A stretch of 64,000 nucleotides of DNA from Benincasa hispida (GCF_009727055.1 NC_052350.1:34248172-34312171); one strand, 5' to 3'; positions 33,326 through 45,249 are shown, counted from the stretch's first letter. Notes: a model not told the origin generated them from the sequence alone. Program-made: numbers and translations.

Positions 33326-34855
33326 TAGAATAATTGTTTTCCCATCTACTTATATTTTCATAATAGGGGTAGTCAATACCAGTAATGAACGTTGAAGTAA
33401 ATGGTTTTCTAGGGAGTTAGGATGCAGAGGTTATGGTATAAGGGTCCCTTCATACAACGCTTTACTACCTATAAAAAACTAAAGTGACAGAATGTCTCTA
33501 CATAACAGTGACAGAAGTCCACATAAGTATTATAATACTTGACGTGTTTGGATTTGTATAAAATTTGATATTATAGTCTACAATTTTTTAGATTATCTAA
33601 AATTTATTATAATAGTTTACAATTTAAACATAATTTAAAGTTTGTTTGTAATGATAGTTTTGGGACTTACTTAACCTTACCTACAACAACTCTGTGTAAT
33701 TAATATAATAAATATCAACTCAAAATATAATATATGTACATTAAAACAAAACACTACTTTCATATTATAAAACAATAGGACAATTAGGTTTTAGTCAATA
33801 TTTGATAGTTAAGATTTTTGAGTTATATAGTGGGAAAAAAATGTAGAGGAAAATACCAAAGTACTTAAAATTATTTCTAGGAAGGCCCTTTTCATCTCAC
33901 ACCCAAAAAATAAAAAAATTGGTTTAATACTTTCATGTGTGTAGTTAATTTTCAAAATTTATTTTAAGACCTTTTTAATTTTATTGCTATGTCTTCTTTA
34001 TTTTCAAAGTTTTAATCTATATTGCTTGAATTATTTCATATATGTAGTTTTAAACTTTTATTTGAATTTTTAAAGGGATAAATAAAAAGATCAATAGAAA
34101 CCTATTAACTTTGAATATGGTATCAGTAAAAACATCAAACTTAATTATTTATCCTGAACTTAGTTATTATTCTTCTTCCGTTAACATGTTTTTAAAGTAA
34201 ATACAATGGGTTAATAATAAATAACTTGGGAAAATTTTCAGTTTATACATTTTATATTTTATATTTGTATCGTATAAATTTCAACCGTAAAATAATAATT
34301 GTATCAACTGAAACTTTGAACTTCTCATAAGTGTATTAATTAATACTCCTTAGACTTATTTTAAAAATATCATGCAAACATATGATTATTTCTAGATTAA
34401 TAAAATGGACAATTAGAATTGATGCTGGAACAATTTTTAAAGTACGTTCAAATTAATTCGTTTGTGAAAATGTAGGGATTTAATTAACAAAATTAGAAGT
34501 TTGACACTATGTTTATCCAAACCAAAAATAATGAAAGATGTAAACTAATATACTTTTGAGAAAACTTATGATTTAAAATGATTCATTTTATAATTCAAGA
34601 TTTAAATTGATACGAACCAGAATTTAACAAAACAAAATAATATTTTTCCTAATAACTTTTTGTTATAATAGTCTTCTTGAAGAAAAAAAGGAGAAGAAAG
34701 AAGTCTAATATTCTCTCAAGGGGGAAAATGTGGGAAAATATTGAACATACAAGTCAAAAATACATAACCATAATACATTACAACTAAACAGTCCCAACAA
34801 GTACAACAAAGAATAGACAATAATAAAGATCATTCCGAATGTAAAACTTTCAAAC
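33326..34855. other. AT-rich intergenic DNA, no gene seen
   Basis: No recognisable coding, RNA or transposon feature. The stretch is dominated by A/T runs. A tandem-like atagtctacaattttttaga / atagtttacaatttaaacat pair occurs near 33574-33630. Confidence 0.4.
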
Positions 34856-35254
34856 CTGAAACTAGTTACAAAAGGTATGTTCGATTAGTTTGGACCCTAC
34901 AAAGAAGAAAAATAAGTTTAGTTAGACCATGGTGTATATTAATACGATTGAAGTAGTAATAAAATATACAAGATCATACCTTTGTTTCTGTTCGAAGTGA
35001 AAGTCGAGACAGTCCACAAACTAGGAGGAAGCTAAAAAACAAAAAAAAAAATGTTAGCAATAGATCTTACTTTGATTATAAGGAAAGAATGAGGCATACC
35101 TTATATGGATGGAATAGGTTGAAGTTAGAGGTGGAAAAAGTAAACAAAGTATATTGCAACAGCTAGACAACACGGAAATGTAAAACAGATTTAAGAGAAA
35201 GTTGAAATAAAAAGGAAGGATCAAGGACGTACCAACACACATTACCAAAGGAGT
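34856..35254 (-). other. Unrecognised spliced-looking unit, four short exons
   Basis: On the minus strand four exon-like blocks are bounded by good plant splice signals: 35254-35233, 35162-35100, 35031-34980 and 34896-34856. The introns between them would be 70, 68 and 83 nt, close to the plant minimum. Each has a donor gtacgt, gtatgc or gtatga and a pyrimidine-rich acceptor (for example tttttttgttttttag, ttcttctttgtag). Joined, one frame stays open across three blocks and stops early in the fourth. The predicted peptide is hydrophobic and Cys-rich and I do not recognise it. The unit could be a non-coding RNA or part of a larger gene whose upstream end lies toward 36300. Inferred from sequence only. 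Confidence 0.35.
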
Positions 35255-36309
35255 CTGTGAAGAAATCTCAAAAAATATAAGGAGAGATTGGGATATAAGT
35301 AAAGGATACAATAAGGATGGTTGGTGAAGAAAATTAGGTACACACAAGTGAACCTAACCTCAATAAATTCAAACAGTAATTACAGTAAACTCATATTAAA
35401 GACAGTCAACTCAAAAGTAAATAAACTAAGTAATGGTCAGGTCAATATTAGTTCGGTGGTTAAGCTAAAAATGGACATAAATTCAACATAATATCTCACA
35501 CATGAAAGGACATAATAATGCAAATTAGAAGGCCTCAAGATTTCAAGAAGCTATTTCATTATGACAAATCTAACTCCAAGCAAAGAAAATAAAAAGTTTC
35601 AATACTTCTAAAATTGAAGTCAATTTTAAATGTACAAAAATTAAATTTATTTGAATATTGAAAACAAATTCAATGGAACGAGGAAAAAGATCCATTCACC
35701 AGAGTTAGAACATAAAACAGATTGAAAGGAAATAAAATTAAAATAGAAATCATATTCAAAAGACAAGGAAAACAGATTGAAAGGAAATTAAAAAAAAATC
35801 CATTCAAAAGATAAGGAAAAATAGAGATGCATGTCTTTTTATATCTAAAAATCGAAAGAAAATAAAATTAAAACAAAAATCATATTCAAACATGAGACTG
35901 TAGATTTTTGGAACAAATCATTATCGGCCTTCAAGGGAAAAATATAGAAAACAGGCCTGTTATTGGCGTGGATTGACCCCTCACCAAGCTCCATTAATAC
36001 GGTCAGGATCCTCTACTAAGAATTCACTCGCCGTCCAATTTTGACTGAAAATTATAAGAAAAACGGCAAGGGAAGGACACGTGCTTTAATATTGAAGTGG
36101 AAAGAGGAAATCTGGATAAAAAAAAGGTATAGAAGATAGTCAGGAAACAAAACAGATATAAGTAGGAGAAGGAAGAACATAGACGGATTTAATACAATTA
36201 GAGACGGATTTAATGATAGAGTAAATATGCAAGTAGCGGAAGAAATCAGAACCAATAAGTACTCTAACTACACATAGTTTGAGTTTAAAAGCATGCATGA
36301 AAACTAGGG
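35255..36309. other. Unassigned DNA, perhaps upstream part of the spliced unit
   Basis: No known protein was recognised. On the minus strand further acceptor-like tracts occur (for example tcttataattttcag near 36045), which may extend the unit at 34856-35254. Purine-rich direct repeats with aaacagattgaaaggaaat occur at about 35717 and 35771. Confidence 0.35.
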
Positions 36310-36430
36310 TTGATAAAAATCCCCACGAGGTCGGGTCCCTACAAGTCCCCACCCCGACCGGTTTGACCGGGGATGGGGGGTCAAACCAGGTCCCAAGTGG
36401 GAGACAGGGCGGGGATGGGAAGGGTATCCC
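36310..36430. other. G/C-rich block ending at the adapter
   Basis: A sharply GC-richer stretch (gaccggtttgaccggggatg, ggcggggatgggaagggtat) resembles the G-run ends of some plant DNA transposons. It stops exactly where the adapter begins at 36431, so its true continuation is unknown. Confidence 0.45.
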
Positions 36431-36468
36431 CTGTCTCTTATACACATCTAGATGTGTATAAGAGACAG
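36431..36468. other. Nextera mate-pair junction adapter left in the assembly
   Basis: Bases 36431-36449 are CTGTCTCTTATACACATCT, the 19-base Tn5 mosaic end. Bases 36450-36468 are its exact reverse complement. This 38-bp palindrome is the circularisation junction adapter of Nextera mate-pair libraries. Translated, it yields the well-known contaminant peptides SYTHLDVYKRQ and CLLYTSRCV. It is a laboratory artefact, and the sequences on its two sides need not be neighbours in the genome. Confidence 0.98.
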
Positions 36469-38253
36469 CAACAATTCCAGCTTCTCTCTACGTATTGGTT
36501 CTTCAAAACACCAGTAGACCACCATAAAGATCTTCTCTACTATCCTCTAACTTGGATTGAGAGGTAGAATCTCTAAATTAGCTCAATTAGGTGAAGGGAG
36601 TGAGGAGGGTTTGAGAGAGGGTATGAAATTCTGAATTTTAGCTTGCATCAATGATTCTCACTTTGAAATTCAGAGTATTTATTCATGTTCATCATGCCGA
36701 CACTTCAACATTCAGTTCATTTGACACATCAAAGAACAAAACAAAGTGGGCTTAGGTGTTATTTTGTGGATAATTCCACTAATTAAGGTGAATTTGGGAT
36801 AATCCCACTTTCACATTTAAAAACATTTTTTTAATTTCTTTTTCATTTTCAATTTAATTTAATTTTCACTGAAATTAAGTTTAATCAAAATTTAAATCTG
36901 AACTTGAATTTCAAAATTGAAAATTTTTTGTTTAATTAACTAATTAAGCAAAGTTAATTAAATAAATCATTTAATATCAAATATTAGATTAATTAAACAC
37001 CTAATTAATACATGAATACTATTCATGTTAATAAATATTTAAATCAATATTTAAACATTTTAATCTCTCTTATTACATTTAATTTCGATATATTAAACGT
37101 TTAATTATATCGAATATAATTGATCAAACCTTAAACTGAACTTGAACACTTCAAATTCAAAACCCTAATTTCGATTTTGAACGTTTCAAAACCGATCAAC
37201 TCACTAATCTAAGATACAATTTTACGAGTTAGTAGAGGGACTTTATGAACCTAGATCATGAGCTCCAACATTTTGAAATTAATTGGCTAAACTCTTTAGA
37301 CCGAATTAATCGATATTCGTTAACTACGGAGATACACCACTATAGCTCGATAGTTGCACTCTCCTCATTGTAAATATATTTCTATCCACTTTAACCATAA
37401 TTAGTAAGTTGAATCTTCACAGGTTGTTCGTATTTACAGCTACGTCAAAATTATCGTTTTACCCCTGTAAATACATCTTGCTCCTTAAGCTCCCACCGAT
37501 CCTCTATTGAACAATCAGTTTATAGTCCAACTATTAAATCATGACTCTCTTGATAATGAGAGGGCAGGGCCCCGTTGTTCAAGACCAAGAATCAGTACTT
37601 AAAAGAACAACCTATCTGCTAACCCTAAATTGGGTAGGAGTGAATTCCATCTTACTGAACTATGTCCCCAAATATCTATACCGTTTTATCCTCAAAATGG
37701 GAGGCTTATTGAGAAATGTTGTTTACTCTCATTTATGCAGATTAAAGGATAATCCTGAATAAATAACATATCATAGTTAGCTCAGAATTAAGATCGAGTT
37801 ACCCTAGGTCATCGAATTTGAAATAGTTAGTTTTAACAGTAAACGGTCATTATAAAAAAAAGTAACTATTTTGAGGTTCGGTCTTATGCAAACATCTTTT
37901 GCATAGGATGCCTCCACTCATATGTCTCCACATGAATGATTTTGGGATCACATCATTCGTATCATTATACAAAGTGGGTCGCATCCAATAGTGTCGCCAG
38001 GATGAGGTACCCAATCTCATCCATATACTTATAGACCATTTTGGTTATAAACTAAAACTTGGTCCACATTTATGTCTCTACATAAAGTTAAAGAATTCAT
38101 ATTATAGCCATGGATTCGTTTATTTGGATTTTTATAAAAAAAAATGCAATAACAATAACATTTTATTGAATGAACAACTCAATAATACTTTTATCGATAA
38201 ATAGAGTATGTTTCCAGTATTTACGAACTGCGAGTTTTAGGACATTCCCAACA
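36469..38253 (-). mobile_element. 3' LTR, family A, of copia copy 1
   Basis: On the minus strand the LTR starts at 38253 with tgttgggaatgtcctaaaac and follows the same landmarks as the solo LTR at 26878. It runs to 36469, where it meets the adapter, so its last roughly 100 bases are missing. A short purine stretch just outside 38253 and the decayed internal region to the right identify it as the 3' LTR. Small open frames inside are not genes. Confidence 0.8.
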
Positions 38254-38389
38254 ATCTCTCACTTAGACTAATACTCCAGTGAGTTACAAATATATACAAA
38301 TATATAATGTACACAATGTTGAGATTAAGAGAGAAAATACGATAAGCTAGGGATCTATATACCCTTTAAATTCTCCCACTTGCCCTAGA

Positions 38390-39922
38390 TTATGAAACTC
38401 GAAGTCCTAGTCCGACCAGGTGGCCCTCGAACACTTTAGCCACGAGGGCTTTTGTAGACTCACATATAGGTAAATAATTTTCTTCTAACTCACTTAGAAG
38501 TTCATTCTTCACCAGTCTCTCAATCCTATTAAGATTTACGTGTCCTAATCTTAGGTGCAATAGATGGGCATTTTCCTTAGGAGAAATTTTCAGTCTTTTA
38601 TTTTGAGTTATCGTAGTTTTAAACAATTTAGTATTAAGGAGAGCTTTAGTTTCTAATGGTCTTAGCACATAAAGATTATATTTGAGATTTGCAGAATAAA
38701 CATGTATTACGTTCTTGTAAAAAAAACATTTAATTTACATTAAAAGATAAAATGCATTTCTGTTCAAACAAACATTTTACAGAAATAAGGTTCCTTTTCA
38801 AACCTGGAACCACATACATTATCTAATAAAATATATGATTTCTGTAAACAAAGTCGACTTCCTTCCACTGTCGTAGCTGAGATGACGTGCCCAGTTCTAA
38901 CACGCATTGTCATCTCCCTAGCCTCTAGTTACTGCCAGAAACTAATTCCTTGAAATGAAGAACAAACGTGGTTAGTGGCGCCTGAATCAATTATCTAGGC
39001 CGAATCATTATTCTCCACTAAAAAAGTTTCTAATACAAGTAAATCACACTTACCTTGCTTGACCTTTTTCTTTTCTGTCAAGTATTTCGGATAATTCCTC
39101 TTCCAATGTCCCTCCTGGTTGCAATGGAAACAGAATCCTTTTGTAGCCTTGGTCTTCTTGCCCTTTTGGGCAGCAGCTGGTAGGTTAGCTTTCCCTTTTC
39201 CACCTTTCTTCTTCTTCCACTTTTTGGTGCCGGAAGAGGAAGACATAGACTTAGTTCTAGAGGTCGAACCTTTGAAGAACTTCTTAGAGGACAAGGCAAC
39301 ATTTGCCTCTCCCTTCTGTTCCTTGACTTTCATCAAGGACTGGAAAGTTTGTAGCTCGTTGAGCAAAGTGGTCAGGTTGTAATCAATCCTATTCATAACA
39401 GCATTGCTATGGAACTGCATGTAGGAGACTTTTAGGTAAAGTTTCTACGATGAAGCTAACCTAATTGGCCTCATTGATGACAGACTCATTCATCTCCGCC
39501 ATGTTAAAGTTGACCATCATGTTGAGAACATATTCTCGAACAGATGCCCCTTCTTGCATACGGGCATTGAAGATGGATTTAAGAGCGTCATGCCTGAGTT
39601 GAGCAGATGGTTTTCTGAACATTCCCCGTAGGGACTCCATTATCTCACGAGCAGTGAGCATGGGCTCATACTTCTTGGCCAAGACTTTAGGAAGGCTTTC
39701 CAAGATATATGCTCGAGCCTTTTTATTTGCTCATACCCAACGCTCGAATGCCTCCCAAATATTTTGAGCGGCATTTGGAGTAGGTACTGGAGGATATTCC
39801 TCCACAAGGACAAATCTCAGGTCATCCATGATTAGAACTATATTAATCGTGTTTTTTTAGGTGATGTAATTATCACATGTTAACTTATCAGCGACAAGCA
39901 TGTTTAATGTAGCGGAAGTCAT
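38390..39922 (-). pseudogene. Copia gag-protease remnant, copy 1 (pol deleted)
   Basis: The start at 39922 reads MTSATLNMLVADKLT. Gag follows with ILESLPKVLAKKYEPM, EIMESLRGMFRKPSAQLRHD and ASVREYVLNMMVNFNMAEMN (39461-39703), then 38995-39420 with a Lys-rich segment. The zinc knuckle CFHCNQEGHWKRNY has lost its last Cys (Tyr instead). The protease keeps IIDSGATNHVCSS (about 38960-39000) but has stops nearby. GAG-pre-integrase LRLGHVNLNRIERLVKNELL lies at about 38510-38570. After PICES the sequence jumps to a short tail and then to the 3' LTR, so integrase, RT and RNase H are gone. A stop replaces Trp near the gag start. Confidence 0.88.
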
Positions 39923-40630
39923 ATTGAAATTTGCTGAAACATACAATTTATTTATATTAGTATTCAAGCATTACCCAATTGGAAAAATCGATCAAATTTA
40001 GCAAAATAATTTAATGCACCCTATGTGACATCTATTTTGCAATAATGTTTCAGTGAGGCAGGGTGATTAGGTACCCCTTCACTGAAATGAGACCATCTCA
40101 ACCAATATACAAAACAACTCCTTGTTACTGTAACTATTAGTCACCATTGTTCAGTCCATAAACTGTTAATTATTTTAACATTTTCTTGTAAGCCTAACCC
40201 CTCATTTTAAATTCTAGAGTTACGCCCTAATGAGCCAACCGTAGGGGAAAACCAATTGAAGCAAAAACTAAAGGAATCCTATCCATTTTTGGAGTTTGAG
40301 TAAGGATGCAAATACCATCCGTAGGGGGACACAAGAAAAGGTGCCTCGAGGCCAAGTACGAAAATTTACTACAAACAAATTAGAGAGACCATGGGATGTG
40401 TTGACACACGTTTCACTCCCACTTACTATAAACACTATCTCCATTCACCTTGGTATTGATCTATAAAACACCACTTGTAGAGGCACACAAGCAAAGGTGC
40501 CTCGAGGTCGAGTATAGATCTTACGGTGTGAACTTTGAAAGAGAAATGTGAAAAGGAAAAATGAAGTATCATATACCCCATTTTCCTCCTACTAAGTGTT
40601 TTACCTAAGATTAGTTTAACTTAGAAAAAT
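39923..40630 (-). other. 5' untranslated leader of copia copy 1
   Basis: This AT-rich leader is shared with copy 2 at 62216-62545: cagtgaggcagggtgattag against tcggtagggtgatcaag, tgagaccatctcaacca, and cagttaccatttttcggtcc against gtcaccattgttcagtcc. It is interrupted at 40631 by a solo LTR and continues beyond 43092. Confidence 0.6.
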
Positions 40631-43091
40631 TGTCACACCCCCTCCCAGGCCTTACACCCGTAAGACCGGGAAGGGAACGTGAGAGTGATTATAACCCTTT
40701 CAAGACAATATTTGTACTAACTATTGTTTTCGATATTTATTATAATTACAATGGGTTTACAACATTTACCTATTTATCTATACATGTAACCAATAGGTTT
40801 TCATTATCCCACCTATTAATCTATACCACCATTTAAAAGGTTACAATATTCCACCTATTTATCTATATATATGCCATGCCCCGAGAGTTTACCGAGCTTT
40901 TAGTTGATGGTGGTGGGAGGTGGACTCTTTGTTGAACGCTCCGCTCTGCTACCTGGGGGGGGGGGTTAGGAAAACAATTTGAAAAGTGTGAGCTACTAAG
41001 CCCAGTGAATGGTTATTTTAAAGATGAAAATCATTTCGAAAATATCATTTTGGGAAACCAATCACATGTTGGCACTCACACTGAACTTAAGTGCAATCAA
41101 TGGCATAATCATGCTACTATTGAATTCCAACATCAACACATAGCAATAAACTCTATCATCAAACAATACAATCACCTATGGAAACCTTCCTATGACCCCA
41201 ATTCCCACCAATGTGCACATCGACCATTTTATTTATTCCGCTAGTCATGCTTAGGTATTTTGACCATATTTCCTCGGTCGTCACTGACTATAATTTCCGC
41301 CGACCGAAGCCGACCAATTTTCCCGCCAAGCACCTTTTTTTAGGCATGCTAACCACATCCCGGCATAATCGCAGTTTCCATAGTCACACACAAACAATAT
41401 CATGGCTTAACAGTATTTATGATGCACTTCTCTTTTAACTTAAGTAAATATCACAATGACTCTACTGTAATGCTTGTGAGAATGACGACAAACCCTTAAT
41501 TCATAACAAATAACATCTCAAGCTATGAGGTTCCGTTATACAACTATAATATTCACATTACGTACTGATTTTATCAAAGATACATGCTAACAAAGAAGTA
41601 TAATACCCACATACATCAAACTACTCACTGTACTTTCTGACAACAAAGCACATACTACTCACCAATATACTGACTTTACCAACTATCATGCTAACAAATG
41701 ATGCTCTGGAGTGACATAACATTTACCATTCATACTAACTAGCAAAATTATCATGCTAGCAGGGATGTATTTCTCATGCAACATAATACGCACAACATCT
41801 ATTGAGTTACTAAAAGCAATGTCACACTCACAACATATGTTAACTATAAAGCTATAACACTCACAGTAAGCTTTCCCTCTTAGAAGGAAATTTGGGTAGC
41901 ACCTTCCTCGAGCTTCTCTCTTTTAAACTCACAAAACTACCTTACTCTCTCCACACGATTATTACTACTGGAATTTGTTTGAGAATAAGTTTAATTCTTC
42001 AGCCAAAGCCTCCTATTTATAGTCGTTTTCAACTCTTCTCTATGTGACAACACATCCTACAAGTGGCCTATTTTAAATTACTGGGGTTAACTGAGCTTTT
42101 GAGTTGTCTAATTTTAAGTTTGCCAACCAAAATTACTCCTATGGCATGTAATCTTGGCCGTGCATTTCAATCCCTAAGTTTCTGCATGAAATCTCCTTTT
42201 GCCACCTAAATTGCTTAATTTTTTTACTCAATTATCAAAAATATCAAAGATCGCATTACATTCTTTAAAACACAACATTCTGTCCAAATCTCGCACTCTC
42301 CGCTCTCGCTCTCTCCAACTTTCTCGCTTATTTGGCTCTCGGCAGTGTCGCTCTTTCCATGTTTCTCGCTAAGGATCTCACTTTCCCCAGCCTTCTCGCT
42401 AGCTTGGATCTCAGCAGTGTCACTCTCTCCCATTCTCTCGCTCAGCCAGTCTCGCTCTCTCCCATTCTCTCACTCAGCAGTCTCGCTTTCTCTCCCATTC
42501 TCTTGCTCAACCGATCTCGCTCTCTCCCATCCTCTCGCTCGATCGATCTCGCTCTCTGCCATCCTTTCGCTCAACCAGTGTCGCTCTCGCTCTAATCTCG
42601 CTCTCTCCATTCCCTCCAACTTCCTCCAATCTCGCTAGTGGTCACCCTCACTACTTGCGACACATGGATTCCACTTTCCTTTTAAATTTTTAACTTACCC
42701 CGTACATTGATAATAAATTTTCACCTCCCAATCTCCCAATGAACAGTCTCCATACCAAAGGTATCCAAATTCTTCCCACCTTCAAATTATTAATTTCAAC
42801 CTCTCAAGCCTTCCAATGAACAGTTTCCAAACGAAAAGTTATTTAATTTCCTTTGTCCCTCGAATTTGCTAGCTTCCAACTTCCTTATTAATCTTCCCCG
42901 ATTCTGCTTACTTATTCATAGTTATATATTCTATTGTTGGATAATTATTAATAAATTCCTTAATTTATCAAAATTTTCCTTTAAATTCCACCTAACTTCC
43001 TCTTAATTTAATTTATATTTTTCATTATATTTTCCTTTATTTTCAGTATTTTATTTTTCCCTTCTTTCTAAGTTAGGGTTAGGGTTTTACA
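40631..43091 (-). mobile_element. Solo LTR with perfect 5-bp target duplication (copy i)
   Basis: The plus strand begins tgtcacacccc and ends agggttttaca. The flanks are the same five bases aaaat (40626-40630 and 43092-43096). Length 2461 bp. On the minus strand it begins tgtaaaaccctaaccctaac and ends gggtgtgaca, matching base for base, apart from transitions, the tips of the LTR at 52087-54928. It contains a ctcgctctctccc array (42292-42640). It is inserted in the leader of copia copy 1. The open frames inside (for example 42332-42638) are low-complexity readings of the array. Confidence 0.88.
42292..42640 (-). repeat. ctcgctctctccc / gagcgaga array in solo LTR (i)
   Basis: Imperfect short repeats of gggagagagcgagac with spacers such as tggctgagcg (minus strand). 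The same array occurs on the plus strand at 52603-52934 in the sister LTR, so it belongs to the LTR family. Confidence 0.85.
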
Positions 43092-43724
43092 AAAATACAA
43101 CTACTTATTTTTACTAAGTGATTGTTTAAATTCGCCCAAAAGTAACACTTACGTTTGATAGTTAAATAACTTCGATTAATGTTCATTAAACATTTTAATA
43201 AATTTTAATAAACAATTGCATACTTGTAGCAAATCTATCAAATTCACCTTTCTAGGTCAGTTTTCAGGTAGGGGTGTTCTATTTTCATCAACTTAAATAC
43301 CCCAGCCTAGACAGAACTAGCTTTAAACAAAAGATCCCTTATAGATACATTTGCTACAAATTTAATCTTTTAATTAAAACCGATTTAATCCTATTAAACT
43401 AATTTCTAATCTTATTAGAAATTTTGTGATCTTAAGTCTATGTGAATCATATTTTAAAAATATTTTTAAAAAAATTTTAAACCTAAGTTTGTATGCAATT
43501 CTGAATTATTGATTTAATTTCTAATTTCATTTAATTACAACAATTAGAAAATAAATGAAACAAATTAAAATCATACATTGCATTGAATGACATATTTAAT
43601 AAAATTATAACATTTATAAGATTGGCTAAAGTAGTATCATGCTTCATGCAATTCTCATTTCATTACTTAACATACATAACATTTATATATACTAAAGTAA
43701 TGAAATAATAAAATAACATTCATA

Positions 43725-43905
43725 CATACATCCAACTATATATTATAACTCTTATAATATAAATGACGTATGAAAATGTTATTATGCATTCAAACATATA
43801 TTATAACACTTATATTATATGATACATGAACATGCTTTAAAATTAAATCATGCAACTATATTTATAACATTTATAATATAAATGATGCATGAATAATGCA
43901 TAACC
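43725..43905. repeat. Three-copy ~60-bp AT-rich tandem repeat
   Basis: Units starting near 43727, 43787 and 43849 share caactatatattataactct-type cores and atgaatg/atgacg tails, with a period of about 60 bp. Confidence 0.7.
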
Positions 43906-44020
43906 TATGGTGGGATTTTACTATATGGCATATATTATGGCATATATAATTAAAAAATAAATCATACATCAAATGCATAATTTAAACAATAATTTATGGA
44001 CCGGAATTGGACTCCTAAGG

Positions 44021-44063
44021 AATTAATTAAATTAATATAATATTTATATTAATTTAATTAATT
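44021..44063. repeat. Perfect 19-bp inverted repeat, 5-bp loop
   Basis: aattaattaaattaatata (44021-44039) is followed after 5 bases by its exact reverse complement (44045-44063). It could form an A/T-only hairpin. Confidence 0.9.
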
Positions 44064-44221
44064 AAAACTAATGATTACATAAATAATAGCTTAATTGATT
44101 CAAAACAGGCGAACCGGACTTTGAACCGCACGAACTGGATCGCCCGAAACCCGAATCGCCCGCGAACAACTACCAAGCAAACCGGATGCGACCAAACCGC
44201 ACACGAACCGATCAAATTTTT

Positions 44222-44310
44222 CCATCTCAGAGCATTTCAATGCTATGGAAAAAATGTTTCGTCTACCTCATCGCAGCATTGCAATGCTAGGGCATAGCAT
44301 TGCAACACTA
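44222..44310. repeat. agcattgcaatgct palindrome cluster
   Basis: agcatttcaatgct, agcattgcaatgct and agcattgcaacact occur within 90 bases. These are the same module as in the gypsy LTR-like regions at 10505-10835 and 13477-13580. Confidence 0.75.
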
Positions 44311-44599
44311 CTGTACAGTCACCCACTGTATAGTTGTGATTTGCTTCATTTCTTCTCCGATTTGGGCCTCGTTTTCTCCACACAAAAAAATGCCTGAAAC
44401 AGCATAAATGACTCAAACAATAAATTACAGACTCGATAGCTTTAATTAATGCCCAAAAAATGAGCCCTTACAAACCAATTTGTAAAAATTAAAGCAATAA
44501 ATCTATAGACCAATCCCAAAAACATCCATAAATCGAAAACTATTCAACATTCATCAACATGAATAGAATTCAAAATGCAACCCACCATAAATTGTAAAT

Positions 44600-45215
44600 T
44601 AATTCTAGAAAAATAAAATTGGGACTAAAAACGCCGCTCCAATGCTAATCGAATGAACCATGAGGTCCAAAGAGAAAGCAGGATCGTCCCAATTTGGTTT
44701 TCACAATGTAAGATTATGCATAAACATAAAAATTATAGCATGCTAAAACTGAGGGAAAAGGGAGAAGGTTAGAATTCGACTTACTCTTGAAGAACAAATT
44801 CTTCATGTAATTCCTCCTCTTCAGTCACAAACAACCACGATCACAAACCCTTTAAAGATCATGAAAAAATAACCAAAGATCCAACATTTTGAACACTATC
44901 AAGAGATAATCCTCTGTATTCTCTATAGGGGAGAAGAATTACAAGAGGAGTGGGCTCTGTGTATTTTGGAAAAAGGGAGATAAGTTGAGAGGGTGCCTTT
45001 TTCTTAGGATAATTACATTCTGTTCAAGAGAGATTTTTCCAAAGAGCTTTTCTCTGTTTTCTTCAGTAAAGAAGATGAAGAACGTAAAAAACTGAGCCAC
45101 CCACTATCACGATTGATTGAGAGAAAAAAGAGAGAGAGTTACCACTCCATCCTAAATTAATTTTCAAAAAATTAATTTATTTCAATAAATTATTTTTTTT
45201 TAAAGAATTATATAG

Positions 45216-45249
<34 letters not shown>

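Larger units (their letters stand above)
43092..44599. other. Copia leader remainder and unassigned AT-rich DNA
   Basis: The first few hundred bases continue the copia copy 1 leader interrupted at 40630. The rest has no recognised gene. It holds a 60-bp tandem repeat (43725-43905), a perfect 19-bp inverted repeat (44021-44063), a run of gaaccg/cgaacc words (44110-44215) and the palindrome module at 44222-44310. Confidence 0.4.

Noticed and set aside
36373..36567. 64-codon frame containing SYTHLDVYKRQ
   Set aside because: The peptide is the translated Nextera junction adapter, an artefact.
39119..39382. 87-codon plus-strand frame
   Set aside because: Shadow of the Lys-rich and zinc-knuckle part of copia gag on the minus strand.
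42332..42638. Ser/Leu-rich frames of 87 and 97 codons
   Set aside because: Low-complexity reading of the ctcgctctctccc array inside solo LTR (i).
43072..43090. ttagggttaggg, telomere-like sequence
   Set aside because: Only two units, lying exactly at the start of a solo LTR. It is a telobox-like word of the LTR and not an interstitial telomere tract.
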